NCBI GenBank assembly: GCA_051294375.1
Contig: CM119267.1
Location: forward strand, 24,749,783 to 24,813,782
From: Paraspadella gotoi
Taxonomy: Eukaryota; Chaetognatha
DNA length: 64,000 nt
Direction: 5' to 3'
Shown here: positions 1-11,703 of the stretch, piece after piece
Layout: every line of letters begins with the position of its first letter
How positions within the stretch are numbered: position 1 is the first letter of the stretch
Program-made: the position numbers and the translations under genes
The notes under the pieces: model-generated
Seen by the model: the letters and a program-made list of their open reading frames with translations, nothing else
Databases searched by the model: none
Told to the model about the DNA's origin: nothing

Positions 1-49
1 GGTGATTGCGATGCTGCTGATCTCATTGTGAAATCTCTCTCTCTTCTCT

Positions 50-97
<48 letters not shown>

Positions 98-554
98 TTT
101 ATAAAGAAATGAATCTTAAGCATCATTCACTTTTTTTAGTGAATATTTTTCACTGTAAAGATTTCCGTTTTGAGTTTTAACCGACTTCACTGTATCTCTT
201 TTGGTTTGGCACAAATTCTCAATCCCTCATTTAACCACGGCTACAGTCGTGACTTTTAGTCTCACTTTTTGATCAGTGGGTCCGTCCATCTATCACAGTT
301 CTTCAGATAGGGCGAAAAAGACAATCGAAATACACCATCTGTGGAACCAAATAAATCTGAAAGTACTTAGTCTGGAGGAGGGCCAAGGGGCGTTAGTAAA
401 AATTTTTTAAGGCCGTTTTTTTTTTTAAAAGGCTTTTAAAGTTAATAGGTTATTTTATTATAAGTTTTAGTTAATCTTTTTTATCAATTATGGAAAAAGT
501 AGAGACATTTTTTAAAATCTATATGTCAATATATATGTAGTCGGGCATTGCCTA
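1..554. other. AT-rich spacer with a (CT)n tract
   Basis: No gene is recognised. A (CT)n microsatellite occupies about 53-92. The remainder is AT-rich single-copy-looking sequence with no long open frame, ending where a tRNA-like dispersed repeat begins. Confidence 0.6.
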
Positions 555-770
555 GGTTCACCCCGCTTATAAGCATGACACCTTCAGTCCTGACCCGGTG
601 GCTCATTGAGTAAAGCCATCAGCTCATGACCACTAGGTACCGGGTTCAATCCCAACCCGATGCCTACCCTGCGGGAAGCGTGAGGACGGCCGTAAGCCGT
701 CTTGGGGGCGTGGCAACCACTCAAGCCTGGTTCCACGCCCAGGACCCGTTCCATAGCTACTAAAGGGGGT
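555..770 (+). repeat. tRNA-like SINE-type dispersed repeat, copy 1
   Basis: The core at about 596-660 looks like a tRNA-derived promoter: an A-box-like TGGCTCATTGAG near 599 and a B box GGTTCAATCCC near 643 that fits GGTTCRANNCC. A GC-rich tail containing GGGGGCGTGG and GGACCCGTTCCAT follows. The same block recurs near 10640-10835 (-), 12470-12680 (-) and 23580-23790 (+), with partial copies near 7507 and 41540. It does not fold as an intact tRNA, so I call it a SINE-like element rather than a tRNA gene. Boundaries are approximate. Confidence 0.6.
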
Positions 771-986
771 TATAGAAGTTACGGATGGTCATCTTCAGCC
801 CACGTAGCGCCTTATCCACGTATATACATCGTAAGATTATACATAATAATAATTATAATATTATAATATATATATCAATATCTAAAAGCGGAGTGAGAGG
901 TCACTCCCAGTCTTCCACGACTTTTGGGTCTTTGTCATCTATCAAATCTTTCGTTACTGTCATCATTTTAATTTTTTCTGTCATTC

Positions 987-987
<1 letters not shown>

Positions 988-1033
<46 letters not shown>
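988..1033 (+). repeat. (CT)n microsatellite
   Basis: About 45 bases of uninterrupted CT on the + strand. The open frame across it reads only as Ser-Leu repeats and is not a gene. Confidence 0.95.
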
Positions 1034-1035
<2 letters not shown>

Positions 1036-1380
1036 ACTCCCTGAGTGTCAGTTCCTAAAATTGTCTCGCCTATCTCCAATATCTTCGTCTCTGTCTCTGT
1101 CAAACTCGATATCTCGACCTCTTATGGACATTGAGGTCGCGGAAGACTTTTGAAACCAGATTGGGAGCACGGAAGGAAGGGCCCGAGGCATGGAAGGCAT
1201 GACTGGAGACATAGTTGCCAGGTTTATCGAGGCATGGAAAGCAGGACTACATGATAAGTAGGACTCTAGGAAAATTTAAGCGCAAGAAAAAACGTACGAA
1301 TTAGTTAAAACTTAAATCTTAAATCTCTCTAAATCTTAAATCTCTCTAAATCTTAAATCTAATCTTGTTTTCTTCATCAT
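1034..1380. other. Spacer with short 18-bp tandem repeat
   Basis: Unremarkable sequence. At about 1311-1362 there are three copies of an 18-bp unit containing AAATCTTAAATCTCTCT. No gene is recognised. Confidence 0.5.
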
Positions 1381-1496
1381 TTTCTTTTTCATATTTCCTA
1401 ATACTATTTCCCCTCTCCTTCTTTCTCCTCTTCTTTCCTCTCTTCTCCTTACCTTTCTCCTTCTTTCCTATCTCTTTCATTCCTCTTTCTTCCTTT

Positions 1497-1725
1497 CTCT
1501 CTCCTTTCCTCTCTCCTCTTTTCCTCTCTCCTACTTTCCTCTATCCTCCTTTTCTTTATCTCCTTTCCACTCTCCTCCTTCCCTCTCTCCTCCTTTCCTC
1601 TCTCCTCCTTTCCACTCTCCTCCTTCCCTCTCTCCTCCTTTCCTCTCTCCCTCTTCCCTCTCTCCTCCTTCCCTCTCTCCTCCTTTCCTCTCTCCTTCTT
1701 CCCTCTCTCCTCCTTTCCTCCCTTC
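1497..1725 (+). repeat. 14-bp pyrimidine minisatellite
   Basis: Tandem variants of CTCTCCTCCTTCCC, with TTTCC and TTCCA variants, give roughly sixteen copies. Confidence 0.8.
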
Positions 1726-2388
1726 CACTCAACAAAAAAATAAAAGATTAAAATTCGATCTCACAACAAAAAAATCATTGTTTGTCATTTTGTTTTTCTT
1801 TCTTTTTATTTTTCAGCCACCGTCGTCGCCGTCTTCTCGCCACCAGCGCCACCAACGGCGAGAAACGTCGCGAATGTCTGTACCTCGAGTTCTTAACATC
1901 TGTGCCTATCTCCTTCTAACCATCTCAATCCGTCTTAATCTTTTTAACTTATTTTCGATCTTCTTTTCATTTTTTACCCTTTTTTTATTCTTACCATACT
2001 CTCCACATTTTTCTTTCCCATCTTTTTTCCATCTTTTTCCCATTCCCTCCCATTTTTATTCCATCTTTTTTCCATCTTTTTCAATATCTGTGCCATCCCT
2101 TTCCCATCTTTTTTCCGTTCTCCCATTCTTCGATATTTACGTCATCTATTCCTCTTTTTTTTACCATCCATCTGTCTCCCTCTCTTTCCCACAGTTCCCA
2201 TTTTCTCCTCACTATTTCCATCTCCTTCCTTTTCAAACATCTCTTTTCCCGTCCTCTCTTCCCCCCTTTGTCCCATCTCCTTCCTTTTCAAACATCTATT
2301 TCCCCGTTATCTCTTCCCAACTTTTTCTCCCCGTATATCCGCCCCCCATCTGTACCTCCGCCGCCTGCGCCTGATTTGTCTTGATTGA

Positions 2389-2470
<82 letters not shown>

Positions 2471-2810
2471 CTTCTTCTCTCTACTTCAACTTTCACTCTT
2501 CGATTTTATTCTTTGTTATTCTTCCATTTTCTTTATTTTTATTCTTTTTTTTTCTTTAGTTTATTTCAATTATAAATTTTTGGGAAAAAATGATAAAAAT
2601 CTTTTGTTTTCATTCAATTACGAATTTAATTTCACTGAATTTTTAATCTTGAACGATGTAAAATTATGTCGTTTTTGAACGCATAATCGCATATATACAA
2701 TATTATACATAATACATCTCCTACTATCTGTCACAGTTTTACTTCTCTTTAGATCTTTATCTTCATCAATTTCATTTCTTTCTTTTTCTCATTCTTTCTC
2801 TTTCCTCTTT

Positions 2811-3050
2811 CCTCTTACTTATCTATATCTCCTTCCTCTTTCTCTTCTCTTTTACTTATCTATTTCTCCTTCCTCTCTCTCTTCTCTTTTACTTATCTAT
2901 TTCTCCTTCCTCTCTCTCTTCTCTTTTGTTTATCTCTTTCTCCTTCTTCTCTCTCTTCTCTTTTGTTTATCTCTTTCTCCTTCTTCTCTCTCTTCTCTTT
3001 TTCTTATCTATTTCTCCTTCCTCTCTCTCTTCTCTTTTTCTTCTCTCTTT
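2811..3050 (+). repeat. 37-bp pyrimidine minisatellite
   Basis: About six copies of a roughly 37-bp unit containing CTTATCTATTTCTCCTTCC followed by CTCTCTCTTCTC. Two neighbouring copies share a GTTTATCTC variant, suggesting local copy spread. Confidence 0.75.
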
Positions 3051-3335
3051 TTTTCATCCTCTTCTCTATATTTTAATTCACGTCCGTTTATCAAGATTCT
3101 CACCTTTTTCTTCTTCAAGGTTTTTGCTTTAATATTCATCTCCTTTCTTTTTTCTTCCTTTTTCTTTATTTTCTCCTTTTCCTCTCTCTCTTCTCCCTTT
3201 TCCTTTATTATCTCCTTTTCCTCTTTCTATCCTCCCTCTTTCTGTCTTTCCTTTCCCCTCTGTCCTCCTCTTCTCTTTCTATCCTTCTATCCCTTCTTTA
3301 CCCCCATTAGTTATGTAAACGAATCTAATCAATTA

Positions 3336-3382
<47 letters not shown>

Positions 3383-3769
3383 CTTATCAGACGAGACTCG
3401 TTATTCTTCTTTTTTTGTCTTTTTTTTCAAATTTTGTCTTTTTTTTCTTTTTGTCTTTTTTGTCTTTTTTTTCTTGTTTTCTTTTTTTTCCCTTTTTTTT
3501 CTTTTTCCCTTTTTTATTTTTTTCTTTTTTTTATTTTTTTTCTCTTTTTTTTTTTCCTTTTTTTTTTCTTTATTTCTTTTTCTCTTTTTTTCTTTTTTCT
3601 TTCTTTGCATTTAATAACTTTTTTTTCTATCATTTTACGTTCCTTTTTTTCTTTCTTCTTTCTTTCTTCTTATTTCCATCTTTCTTTCCGTCTTTCTTTC
3701 CATCTTCTTTTTGATTCCCCGCGACTCTTGATGTCAAGTCAAGAGCAAAAACCAGAAAGTGTGTGATTT

Positions 3770-3808
<39 letters not shown>

Positions 3809-3813
<5 letters not shown>

Positions 3814-4754
3814 CTTTATTCTCCGGGCTCAACTTTTTTGAAAGTAAAATTTGAAAATTTTCAAAAATGTTAGTTTCAAAAGTTTCAATAGATCGTGAAA
3901 AAAATATAACGTTATGATCAAATGTGATTGGTTTTCACTTCTCAGGGTCCGGTTAACTGATCCGATGTTTCCCCTTTGATCTCCAAAACAAAATCATTTT
4001 TGTTACAGTCATTGAGTCTATGTACGAAACCGGAACTGAATTATTTTGCTTCCGTCTTCTCAGTAAATTAACACGAAAATATCAAATGACTTTGACTATT
4101 AATAAATATCTATTTCATTTAATACTAATATTTACCAATATTTTCAGCGGATTATGCTTACAGTAGAGCCAAACTTTGTCAATGGGGTGGGTCAGAAGTG
4201 TGATTTGGGAAACCTTTCCAAATAAAAACTTCATACATTTCTGAGAAAAAACTTTCAATGGAGCCAAAATTTTCTAAAATGGCAAGAAGCCATTAGTAAT
4301 TAGATTTTTTGTATATTTATTTATAGATAGAAAATGTCAAAAAAATTTTTTGGAATTTTTATTTTAAAAGCAGATTCAAATAGCTTATGAAAAGTTATCT
4401 ACACAAAGTATAATTTCTGTTTTTCAATATTTTGGATGATAAGGTGGTAAAAATTGAGAAAAACTTTGTAAAAAATCATCATCATCATCATCATCCGATG
4501 ATTTTAGCAGTTTTTACTAATTTTAGTAATAAACATCAAATTTTTAAAAAAAGTTGTAATTATATTTTTTGCTTAACTCTATCAGAATCAATTTAAAAAA
4601 CTTAAAATATCCCAAAAAAATTTTTGACATTATATAGCGATATAATAATATTAATTAGCAAATTACTCATGGTTCGGAACATTTTTGCAAAAAAATATTT
4701 TAATACCAATAATGGATTAGTTTAATTCTGTTCCCATTAAAATTTGAATTTGGT
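3809..4754. other. AT-rich spacer, no gene seen
   Basis: AT-rich sequence with no open frame of note. A short (ATC)n run lies at about 4479-4503. Nothing else is recognised. Confidence 0.5.
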
Positions 4755-5430
4755 CGGCTACCGCTACTTACAGCAGATTCCGGCTCTACGATTCCCTTTG
4801 TCGGTCCGTCGGTCTCACCCCAAAATCTCGTCGGTAAGTCACTTAAATTATCAGAATTTCGAATTATGATAAATTATGGAGAGAGTTTGGTATTTGGCAA
4901 CAACAATTTATTTTTAGTAAGAAACGAACATGTTATGCAAAAAAATCGATGTCCGTCCGTCCGTCCGTCTGTCTGTCTCTCCGTCTGTCCGTCCGTCTCA
5001 CCTTAACTTTAAACGCCAATTACTCATGAGTGGATGGGGCGATTGACTTGAAATTTTGTATGTCAGTAGGAGAGTGTGTGATTTAGCTGGAAATCAAGTT
5101 TGGATGGAATCGTCCGAGTGAGTTTAAATGGAAAAAAACAAAAAAACCTGTTTTACTATTTGATTAGGTATTTTTAATATTAAATATAAATGAAAGCTGC
5201 ATTAATTAATCAATTAATTGATCAATCAATTAATCAATCAATCAATTAATTTATTAAACAATTAATCAATCAATCAACCAGTCAATAAATCAATCGTCGT
5301 GGGTGTGACCGTCGTCGTCTTCGTCATCATCGTTGCTTTACAACAAACAATACGGGATCTGAACAGATTATTTATTTATTTATTTATTTATTTAAATAAT
5401 TACCGCTAATGATCGTGGGCAGATCCGGCA
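4755..5430 (+). mobile_element. Non-autonomous element with GCCGGATCTGC-type termini, copy 1
   Basis: The left end carries a CAGCAGATTCCGGCTC hairpin-type terminus near 4772, and the right end reads GGGCAGATCCGGC near 5418-5430, so the ends are inverted relatives. The interior has a (GTCC/GTCT)n tract (4951-5000), a block of about 100 bp beginning CCAATTACTCAT and containing GGAATCGTCCGAGTG, and an (AATC/AATT)n stretch at 5190-5300. Other copies are near 9879, 11704, 12725, 22782 and 23889. No coding sequence is visible; it looks like a MITE or other non-autonomous transposon, class undetermined. Confidence 0.6.
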
Positions 5431-5578
5431 TTGTTTGCTCAAACTTGTAATAAGTTTTCCTTCAAAGTCTCTCGCGATTCTAAAATCTTTATCTAAATTT
5501 AGACGCGAACTTTTTTTTTCAAAGTTTAAAAAGGAAATTTTGAAAAAAATTTAAAGATTTGATTTTCCATGAAGATTT

Positions 5579-5603
5579 GGGTGTGTGTGTGTGTGTGTGT
5601 GTG
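5579..5603 (+). repeat. (GT)n microsatellite
   Basis: About 12 GT units, one of the few GT runs in a window dominated by CT/GA. Confidence 0.9.
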
Positions 5604-5843
5604 AATGTGAGTGTGGGAATTTCTTTCAAACTTCGGTCATGTGAAGAAAAGGAGGAAGAGGAGGAGGAGAAAGGAAGGAAGAAAACGACGACGATTCGGA
5701 TGAGTAGTTAAAAGGTAAAATAAATGATTCAAATTGAGGTTTGTGACAGTCACTGACATTTTGTCAGAAGGTCATCACAAATATAAATTATGTCATTTAC
5801 CGCTACAATTACCTTTAAGGTTCAACGCAAGCTTTCAGTTGAG

Positions 5844-5931
<88 letters not shown>
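5844..5931 (+). repeat. (ATT)n microsatellite
   Basis: About 29 ATT units. It gives poly-Leu or poly-Asn in translation and is not a coding signal. Confidence 0.95.
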
Positions 5932-7110
5932 GGCGTGGGTTCGAATCGAACCGCTGCCACCATATTTAATGAAAAACTCATGGATTTCTTGGATGAAACA
6001 GAACGAGATTTATTCTGTGAATAATAAAGTGACGGTGAGACACACACACAGGAGTCCAGATCAATTCTACTGAAACTAAGGAAAGCTAAGGAAAGCTGAT
6101 TGGTCGATGCCAGTTCCTCCTCAACCAATCACAATCCTGTGATTCAGATTCTGCGGAGTTTACCCGATCCTCCGATCCGATTTCACTTTAGGTGAGGCTG
6201 AGTCTCCGGCGATGTAAAAAAAGAAAATCGCCAGCTGCTTTCTTTAAAAATTCTAACGCCCGCTATGAAATTATTTTTCTCCCTCTGTTCAAACGCCGAT
6301 CACAAAAACTTTACCTTAATTGAAATTTTTGTTTTCTTTTGTTTTCTTTACAAATATAAACCAAAGTTTTTCCTATCTCTCTCTCGCCCCTATAAAAATG
6401 TATGCCATATTGTACAATTCTGACAAATCGATTCATCTCATTTTGTTCGCCATTTTTTATCTCGTTTACCTCCTCTTTTTCTTCAGCATCAAAAAGTGTA
6501 TCAAAATCGGCGGTCAAACCAAATCCAGGCACAATATAAAAGCCATTTATAATCAAAACGAAAAAGTAATATATTATATCAATATTTCGATGACGATATA
6601 CAACCAGACGCAAACCTTAGATATTCAATATGCACGTCGTCGTCGTCGTCGTCGTCGTTGTCATCTTCATCGACTCCCATTGTCTCGTTGTCAAGATTTC
6701 TGGAGTCGCATCGGCATCTAATCATCCTCTTCCTCCTCCTCCTCCTCTTCCTCATCCATATAATTCTCTACTTCCATCTTTTCTTTTCTTCTTTCTTTAT
6801 TTTCCTTGTTCTTCCTTTTCCTATATTTTCCTACCTTTGCTTCTAATATCTTCCCCTTTTTTTTCCCAAACTTTCTTATCTTTCGTCCCATAACATCTTC
6901 AGTTCACTTTCTCTTCTCCCCTCTTTTCTCTTTTCTCATCAGTTCTCAATCTCTCTCTCTCTCGCTCCTTTTACCACCTTAAACAGTTTATTAAGATTTT
7001 TTTAAAAAGTGAAAAAAAAAAAGATTACATTTAAGACTATAATGAAACCAGTTGAAATCTCCAATCAACTTCTTTTCGATTGACCTCCATTTCTATTATT
7101 TATTTATCCT
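5932..7110. other. Spacer with short microsatellites
   Basis: Mixed sequence. A (CGT)n run lies at 6633-6662 and a pyrimidine-rich stretch at 6720-6965. No conserved gene is recognised. Confidence 0.5.
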
Positions 7111-7111
7111 C

Positions 7112-7185
7112 TTACCGGCTCTCTTTTCCAAAAGCCCCCCATTCCTTTTACCGGCTCTCTTTTCCAAAAGCCCCCCATTCTTCTT
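7112..7185 (+). repeat. 36-bp tandem duplication
   Basis: Two adjacent near-identical copies of a unit beginning ACCGGCTCTCTTTTCC. Confidence 0.8.
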
Positions 7186-7296
7186 CCATGAACTTGATTT
7201 CGACTTTATAATTTAATCCTCATCTAATCTCAATCTCCCTTAGCCCTTATCTTTAACTTAAGCTATTCCTTCCTTTTTTCCCTCGCTTTGAATCAT

Positions 7297-7433
7297 GGGT
7301 CACTCTCTTTCCCAGGGAGTTCGATTTCATCCAAGAATCCTAGGTCGCTCCCTTACCCTGGGGGTACGATTGTTCCCAGACAGAAAGGTCACTCCCTTCC
7401 CCAGGGGGTGCGATTTCTTCCAAGACTTCTGGG
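7297..7433 (+). repeat. 45-bp tandem triplication
   Basis: Three diverged copies of about 45 bp, each starting GGTCRCTCYCTT and containing CAGGGGGT or a variant, then CGATT and CCAAGA. A related half-unit appears near 897-930. Confidence 0.65.
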
Positions 7434-7506
7434 TCAACCCATGTTCCGTGTCTCTTCAACAAGATTGAAGATCAGGTGATCCAAAGATTCCGTTTTCCTT
7501 CAGTCT

Positions 7507-7590
7507 TTGAACCCGGTGACTCATTGAGTACAAACCATCAGCTCATGACCGAGGTACTGGGTAAAGAGCTCACCAAGCCTGGTTCCAATT
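7507..7590 (+). repeat. Partial tRNA-like SINE-type repeat
   Basis: Resembles the first part of the repeat at 555-770 (CCCGGTGACTCATTGAGTA, then CAGCTCATGACC), then diverges before the B box and rejoins at CAAGCCTGGTTCC. A decayed or internally deleted copy. Confidence 0.5.
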
Positions 7591-7978
7591 TTCTAAAGGA
7601 AATTCTTCAGCTCTTCATCCATCTTTGCGCTTTATTTGTCCTTTTCTTTGAAAGCCCTTTTCGCCAATTTGATATCCGATATCTGATTCGATCAGAATTC
7701 ATCGTCAATTACCACTTGCACTCCTTTGACTCTCCAAAACCCTCGAAACAGCAGCACTCCCTCGATTTTTAACACTCCGGAGAATTTTCCTCTTTCCTCT
7801 CCCCCCCCCCCAACGTTCAACACTCCTTCACTCCACACTCCACACTCCCAACTATTGGGGCGACGAATCATCGCCACTCCTTCTCTCACCCCACACACGA
7901 TTGGATCTTTCACCCCTTAACACCCTTGGGTCTTTGAAGGGGGGGACATCATCTCCCTCTTGTAATCACGTCATCGGC

Positions 7979-7979
7979 T

Positions 7980-8012
<33 letters not shown>

Positions 8013-8013
8013 T
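7979..8013 (+). repeat. (GTC)n microsatellite
   Basis: About 11 GTC/CGT triplets. A shorter run of the same triplet occurs at 8215-8238. Confidence 0.9.
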
Positions 8014-8294
8014 TCTCTTTACAAGACCGGCGTCGCGCATACGAATGCTTGCAAATGGCTTTCATCTCTCTCTCCTCTCTCTCTCTCTCTCTCTTCGTCT
8101 CCTTCTCTCTCTCTCTCTCTCTCCTCTCTCTATCTCTCCGCGGCCGTGGAGAGGCGTTTTTCTGCTTGTCGCCCCTGCTTGGTTTTACGGTGGATTGAAA
8201 CTCAAAATTTCATTGTCGTCGTCGTCGTCGTCGTCGTCCGTCCATCCTTCGTGACACGGAAGAAAAGATGGATGAGAGGAACACGAAACGTGGG

Positions 8295-8367
8295 AGGGAG
8301 AGAGAGAGAGAGAGAGGAGAAAGAGAGAGGAAGAGAGAGAGAGGATGAGAGAGAGAGAGAGAAGAGA

Positions 8368-8408
<41 letters not shown>
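8295..8408 (+). repeat. (GA)n-rich tract
   Basis: Interrupted GA dinucleotide tract, preceded at 8066-8138 by an interrupted CT tract. The opposite orientation within 350 bp makes this a potential low-complexity foldback. Confidence 0.85.
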
Positions 8409-8523
8409 TATCTCGCCTCTTTTTTCAATTAGAAATAAAACTAAGTTATTTAAATTGATAAAATAAAATGGTCAATTAAAAAATTTTGAAAATAAAAGTT
8501 TTAAAACAATATTTATATCGATT

Positions 8524-8850
8524 TAGCAAAAATTCAATAAAGCGAGTGATCGATTAAGCAAAAAGTCAATATAGCGAGTGATTTATTTAGCAAAATGTCA
8601 ATATAGCGAGTGATTGATTTAGCAAAATGTCAACATAGCGAGTGATCGATTTAGCAAAAAGTCAATATAGCGAGTGATCGATTTAGCGAGAAGTCAATAT
8701 AGTTAGTGATCGATTTAGCGTAAAGTCAATATAGCAAGTGATCGATTAAGCAATAAGTCAATATAGCGAGTGATCCATTTAGCATAAAGCAATATAGCGA
8801 GTGATCCATTTAGCGTACAGTCAATATAGCAAGTGATCCAATTTATCGTG
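8524..8850 (+). repeat. 32-bp satellite-like tandem array
   Basis: About ten copies of a unit of about 32 bp containing ATTTAGCAAAAAGTCAATAT then AGCGAGTGATCG, with copy-specific substitutions. The distal copies (from about 8739) also appear inverted at 25570-25701, next to the second N gap, so the array sits at the outer edge of the large inverted repeat. Confidence 0.85.
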
Positions 8851-9064
8851 TACCCGGTACAGTGTAATAAATTTAATCGGTGCAAAGTTGCAGTTAGTAT
8901 TTAGCGCAGAAAGAAAACCAACTTTTAAGTCCTGTTTGCTCTCGCCGCCGCCGCAGCCGCCGACGCCGCAGTCGCTGCCGCCGCCGCAGCCAACGTCTCC
9001 ATCGACATCGTCAGCCGCGAGTTTTTTCTGTCTTTTATTGTTTCTCTCATTTGCTGAGAGAGAG

Positions 9065-9119
<55 letters not shown>

Positions 9120-9233
9120 GCAACACTCTCTCCTTTGTAACCTTTTCCTAACGCTCTGCCTCCCTTTGTCTCCCTCCTCCTTTTCTCTCTTCTCAATCTG
9201 GGATCGAAAGGAACCCGTCCCGCCATAAGATCT

Positions 9234-9292
<59 letters not shown>

Positions 9293-9618
9293 CTCCATCA
9301 AGCAACGTCTTAATCTTCTTCATTTTTTTCTTCTTACTTCTCTTCTCTGTCTCGATTTTTGATACAAAACATTTTTTATTCCTTTTTTTCCTTTTTTTCT
9401 TTTTTATTCTCTCCCTTCTCCCCTTTTTTTCCTTTCTTTTTCTTCCTTTTCTGTCTTTTATTTTCTTAGATGCAAAAAAGATTTTTTTCCCTTTCAATTC
9501 TCGGTTCTGCTACGAGTCCCCAGCGGCAGAGAAAATGAACCATTTACATAAAATTCTTACTTTGGCAGAAAAAAAGTCTTTTTGAAAGAAAAAAAGAGAC
9601 GACTGTGTATAAAGGTGA

Positions 9619-9668
<50 letters not shown>

Positions 9669-9878
9669 GAGAAGAGAGAGAGAGAGCGGCAGAAATTTGC
9701 TTTTTCTCCAAATATAAGAAGGCAAGGAAAAAAAAGATAGTTTAACTCATATTTATACGTAGTTTTCATGTCATTACTTGCTTAATTAAATTTTAACTAA
9801 AAAAAAAAAATAACGGTAAAATTTTACTTTCGCCGACTGGAGTTTTGGCTTCTTTTAAAACAAGTTTGAGCAAACAAT

Positions 9879-10540
9879 GCCGGATCTGCCCACGATCATT
9901 AGCGGTAAGCAGCTGATCAGATAATTAATTAATTAATTAATATTAATTTTTTTTATTCGTGTCAAAATCGTTTTCCACTTTGTCTCGCCTCTCAATCACA
10001 AAACAACAAATCTCGATCAGCAGCTTGAAATTTACATTTAGTATAAGAATAAAAAAAGCATAATCAAATAGTGAAATAGATTGTTAGTTTTTCCCATTTT
10101 AACTCATTCCCACTTGGACGATTCCATCGTAACTTTATTTCCTGTTCAATGACACACTTCCTACCCACATAAAAAATTTGAAGTCAATCGCCCAAGCACT
10201 CATTAGTAATTGGTGTTCAAATAATAATTTTTTTTTTTTCATTTTAACCCATTTCCACACGGACGATTCCATCGAAACTTGATTTCCAGCTCAATCACAC
10301 ACTTTCCCACCCACATACAAAATTTCATTCCAATCCATCCATCAAATCACGAGTAATTGGTGTTTTTTTGCTAAGGTAGGACGACGGACAGACAGACATT
10401 GGACATCTTTTTTTACATAATTTATCATAATTCAATGTTCTGACATGATATTAATGAAGGCCTGAGAAGATTGGGTTGCGGACCACACGGACAGACAAAG
10501 TGAATTATAGAGCCGGAATCTGCTGTAAGCAGATCCGGCT
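9879..10540 (-). mobile_element. GCCGGATCTGC-terminus element, copy 2
   Basis: One end is GCCGGATCTGCCCACG at 9879 and the other GCTGTAAGCAGATCCGGCT ending at 10540. It shares interior blocks with the element at 4755-5430 in opposite orientation: TTAATTAATTAAT, two copies of a block ending CAATTACT or its complement, and GTCC/GACA repeats. No open frame. Confidence 0.6.
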
Positions 10541-10639
10541 AAAAACTACTACTTAAAATAAATATTAACTATTACCTAACCGAAGTCGGCGAAAGTGTGG
10601 GAAGACGCTAAGTGAGCTGAGACTACTATCTGTATCTTC

Positions 10640-10835
10640 TGTGCCGTGACAGCAGCAATGGAACGGGTCCTGGGCTTGGAACCAGACTTGAGGGTTCCCA
10701 CGCCCCAAAGCAGTTTAGGGCCGTCCCCACGCTTTTCACAGGGTATGTACCGGGTTGAGATTGAACTGGTTATCTCAGTGGTCATGAGTTCTTGGCTTTG
10801 ACATACTTATGTATTGCTATATCAGTGCTTATAGG
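10640..10835 (-). repeat. tRNA-like SINE-type repeat, copy 2
   Basis: Reverse complement of the 555-770 element. On the minus strand it contains the AGAACTCATGACC block, a GGTTCAATCTCAACCCGG B-box region, and the AACGGGTCCTGGG / GGACCCGTTCC tail. It is flanked on both sides by GCCGGATCTGC-type elements. Confidence 0.55.
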
Positions 10836-11069
10836 CGGTGACTACAAAAGTAAAATATATGCCAAATCGACAATAATTTGTGCTAATCAGCAGATCCCGA
10901 CTTTAATATTCACTTTGTCGGTCCGTTGGTCCCCCCCCTCAATCTTGTCGGGCATTCACATATATCATGTCAGAATATTGAATTATGATAAATTATGCAA
11001 AAATAAATATGATGTCCGTCTGTCTGTCTATCTGGTTGTCTCGTCCAACCCACCTTATCATCTCTCTTA

Positions 11070-11094
11070 NNNNNNNNNNNNNNNNNNNNNNNNN
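11070..11094. other. Assembly gap (25 N)
   Basis: Run of 25 N of standard gap size. Sequence to the left duplicates sequence that begins shortly to the right, so the true gap size may be negative (an overlap). Confidence 1.
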
Positions 11095-11132
<38 letters not shown>

Positions 11133-11450
11133 AAGCAACGTCTTAATTCTTCTTCATTTTTTTCTTCTTCTTTTCTCTTCTTGTCTCGATTTTTGATACA
11201 AAACATTTTTTATCCTTTTTTTCCTTTTTTTCTTTTTTATTTCTCTCCCTTCTCCCCTTTTTTTTCCTTTCTTTTTCTTCCTTTTCTGTCTTTTTATTTT
11301 CTTAGATGCAAAAAGATTTTTTCCCTTTCAATTCTCGGTTCTGCTACGAGTCCCCAGCGGCAGAGAAAATGAACCATTTACATAAATTCTTACTTTGGCA
11401 GAAAAAAAGTCTTTTTGAAAGAAAAAAAGAGACGTGTGTATAAAAGGTGA

Positions 11451-11513
<63 letters not shown>

Positions 11514-11703
11514 GCAGAAATTTGCTTTTTCTCCAAATATAAGAAGGCAAGGAAAAAAAAGATAGTTTAACTCATATTTATACGTAGTTTTCATGTCATT
11601 ACTTGCTTAATTAAATTTTAACTAAAAAAAAAAAATAACGGTAAAATTTTACTTTCGCCGACTGGAGTTTTGGCTTCTTTTAAAACAAGTTTGAGCAAAC
11701 AAT

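Larger units (their letters stand above)
1381..3808 (+). repeat. Long polypyrimidine (T+C) region on + strand
   Basis: About 2.4 kb in which the + strand is overwhelmingly C and T, broken only by short mixed islands (about 1740-1930 and 2570-2760). Embedded are a 14-bp minisatellite (1497-1725), (CT)n at 2390-2471, 3339-3378 and 3771-3808, a 37-bp minisatellite (2811-3050) and T-rich runs at 3407-3700. Frames across it translate as Ser/Leu/Phe on + and Glu/Arg/Lys on -, as expected for low-complexity DNA, so no gene is called. Confidence 0.85.
9290..11069 (+). repeat. Tandem copy A of 1.8-kb segment
   Basis: From the CT tract and CAAGCAACGTC onward this is the same as 11120-12900, differing mainly by single-base indels and a few substitutions. 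It ends exactly at the 25-N gap (11070-11094). Only one copy is present in the right arm. That pattern fits two overlapping contigs placed side by side instead of merged. Confidence 0.85.

Noticed and set aside
585-665. Functional tRNA gene
   Set aside because: A and B box-like sequences are present, but I cannot form acceptor and anticodon stems, and the block is repeated with a non-tRNA tail, so SINE-like is more likely.
2381-2575. Open frame of Ser/Leu repeats
   Set aside because: Direct translation of a (CT)n tract. The same applies to most Ser-Leu, Arg-Glu and poly-Leu/Asn frames in 1-28000 and 60800-62650.
10792-11196. 134-codon frame on +
   Set aside because: Runs through the N gap and a CT tract; part of a repeat element.
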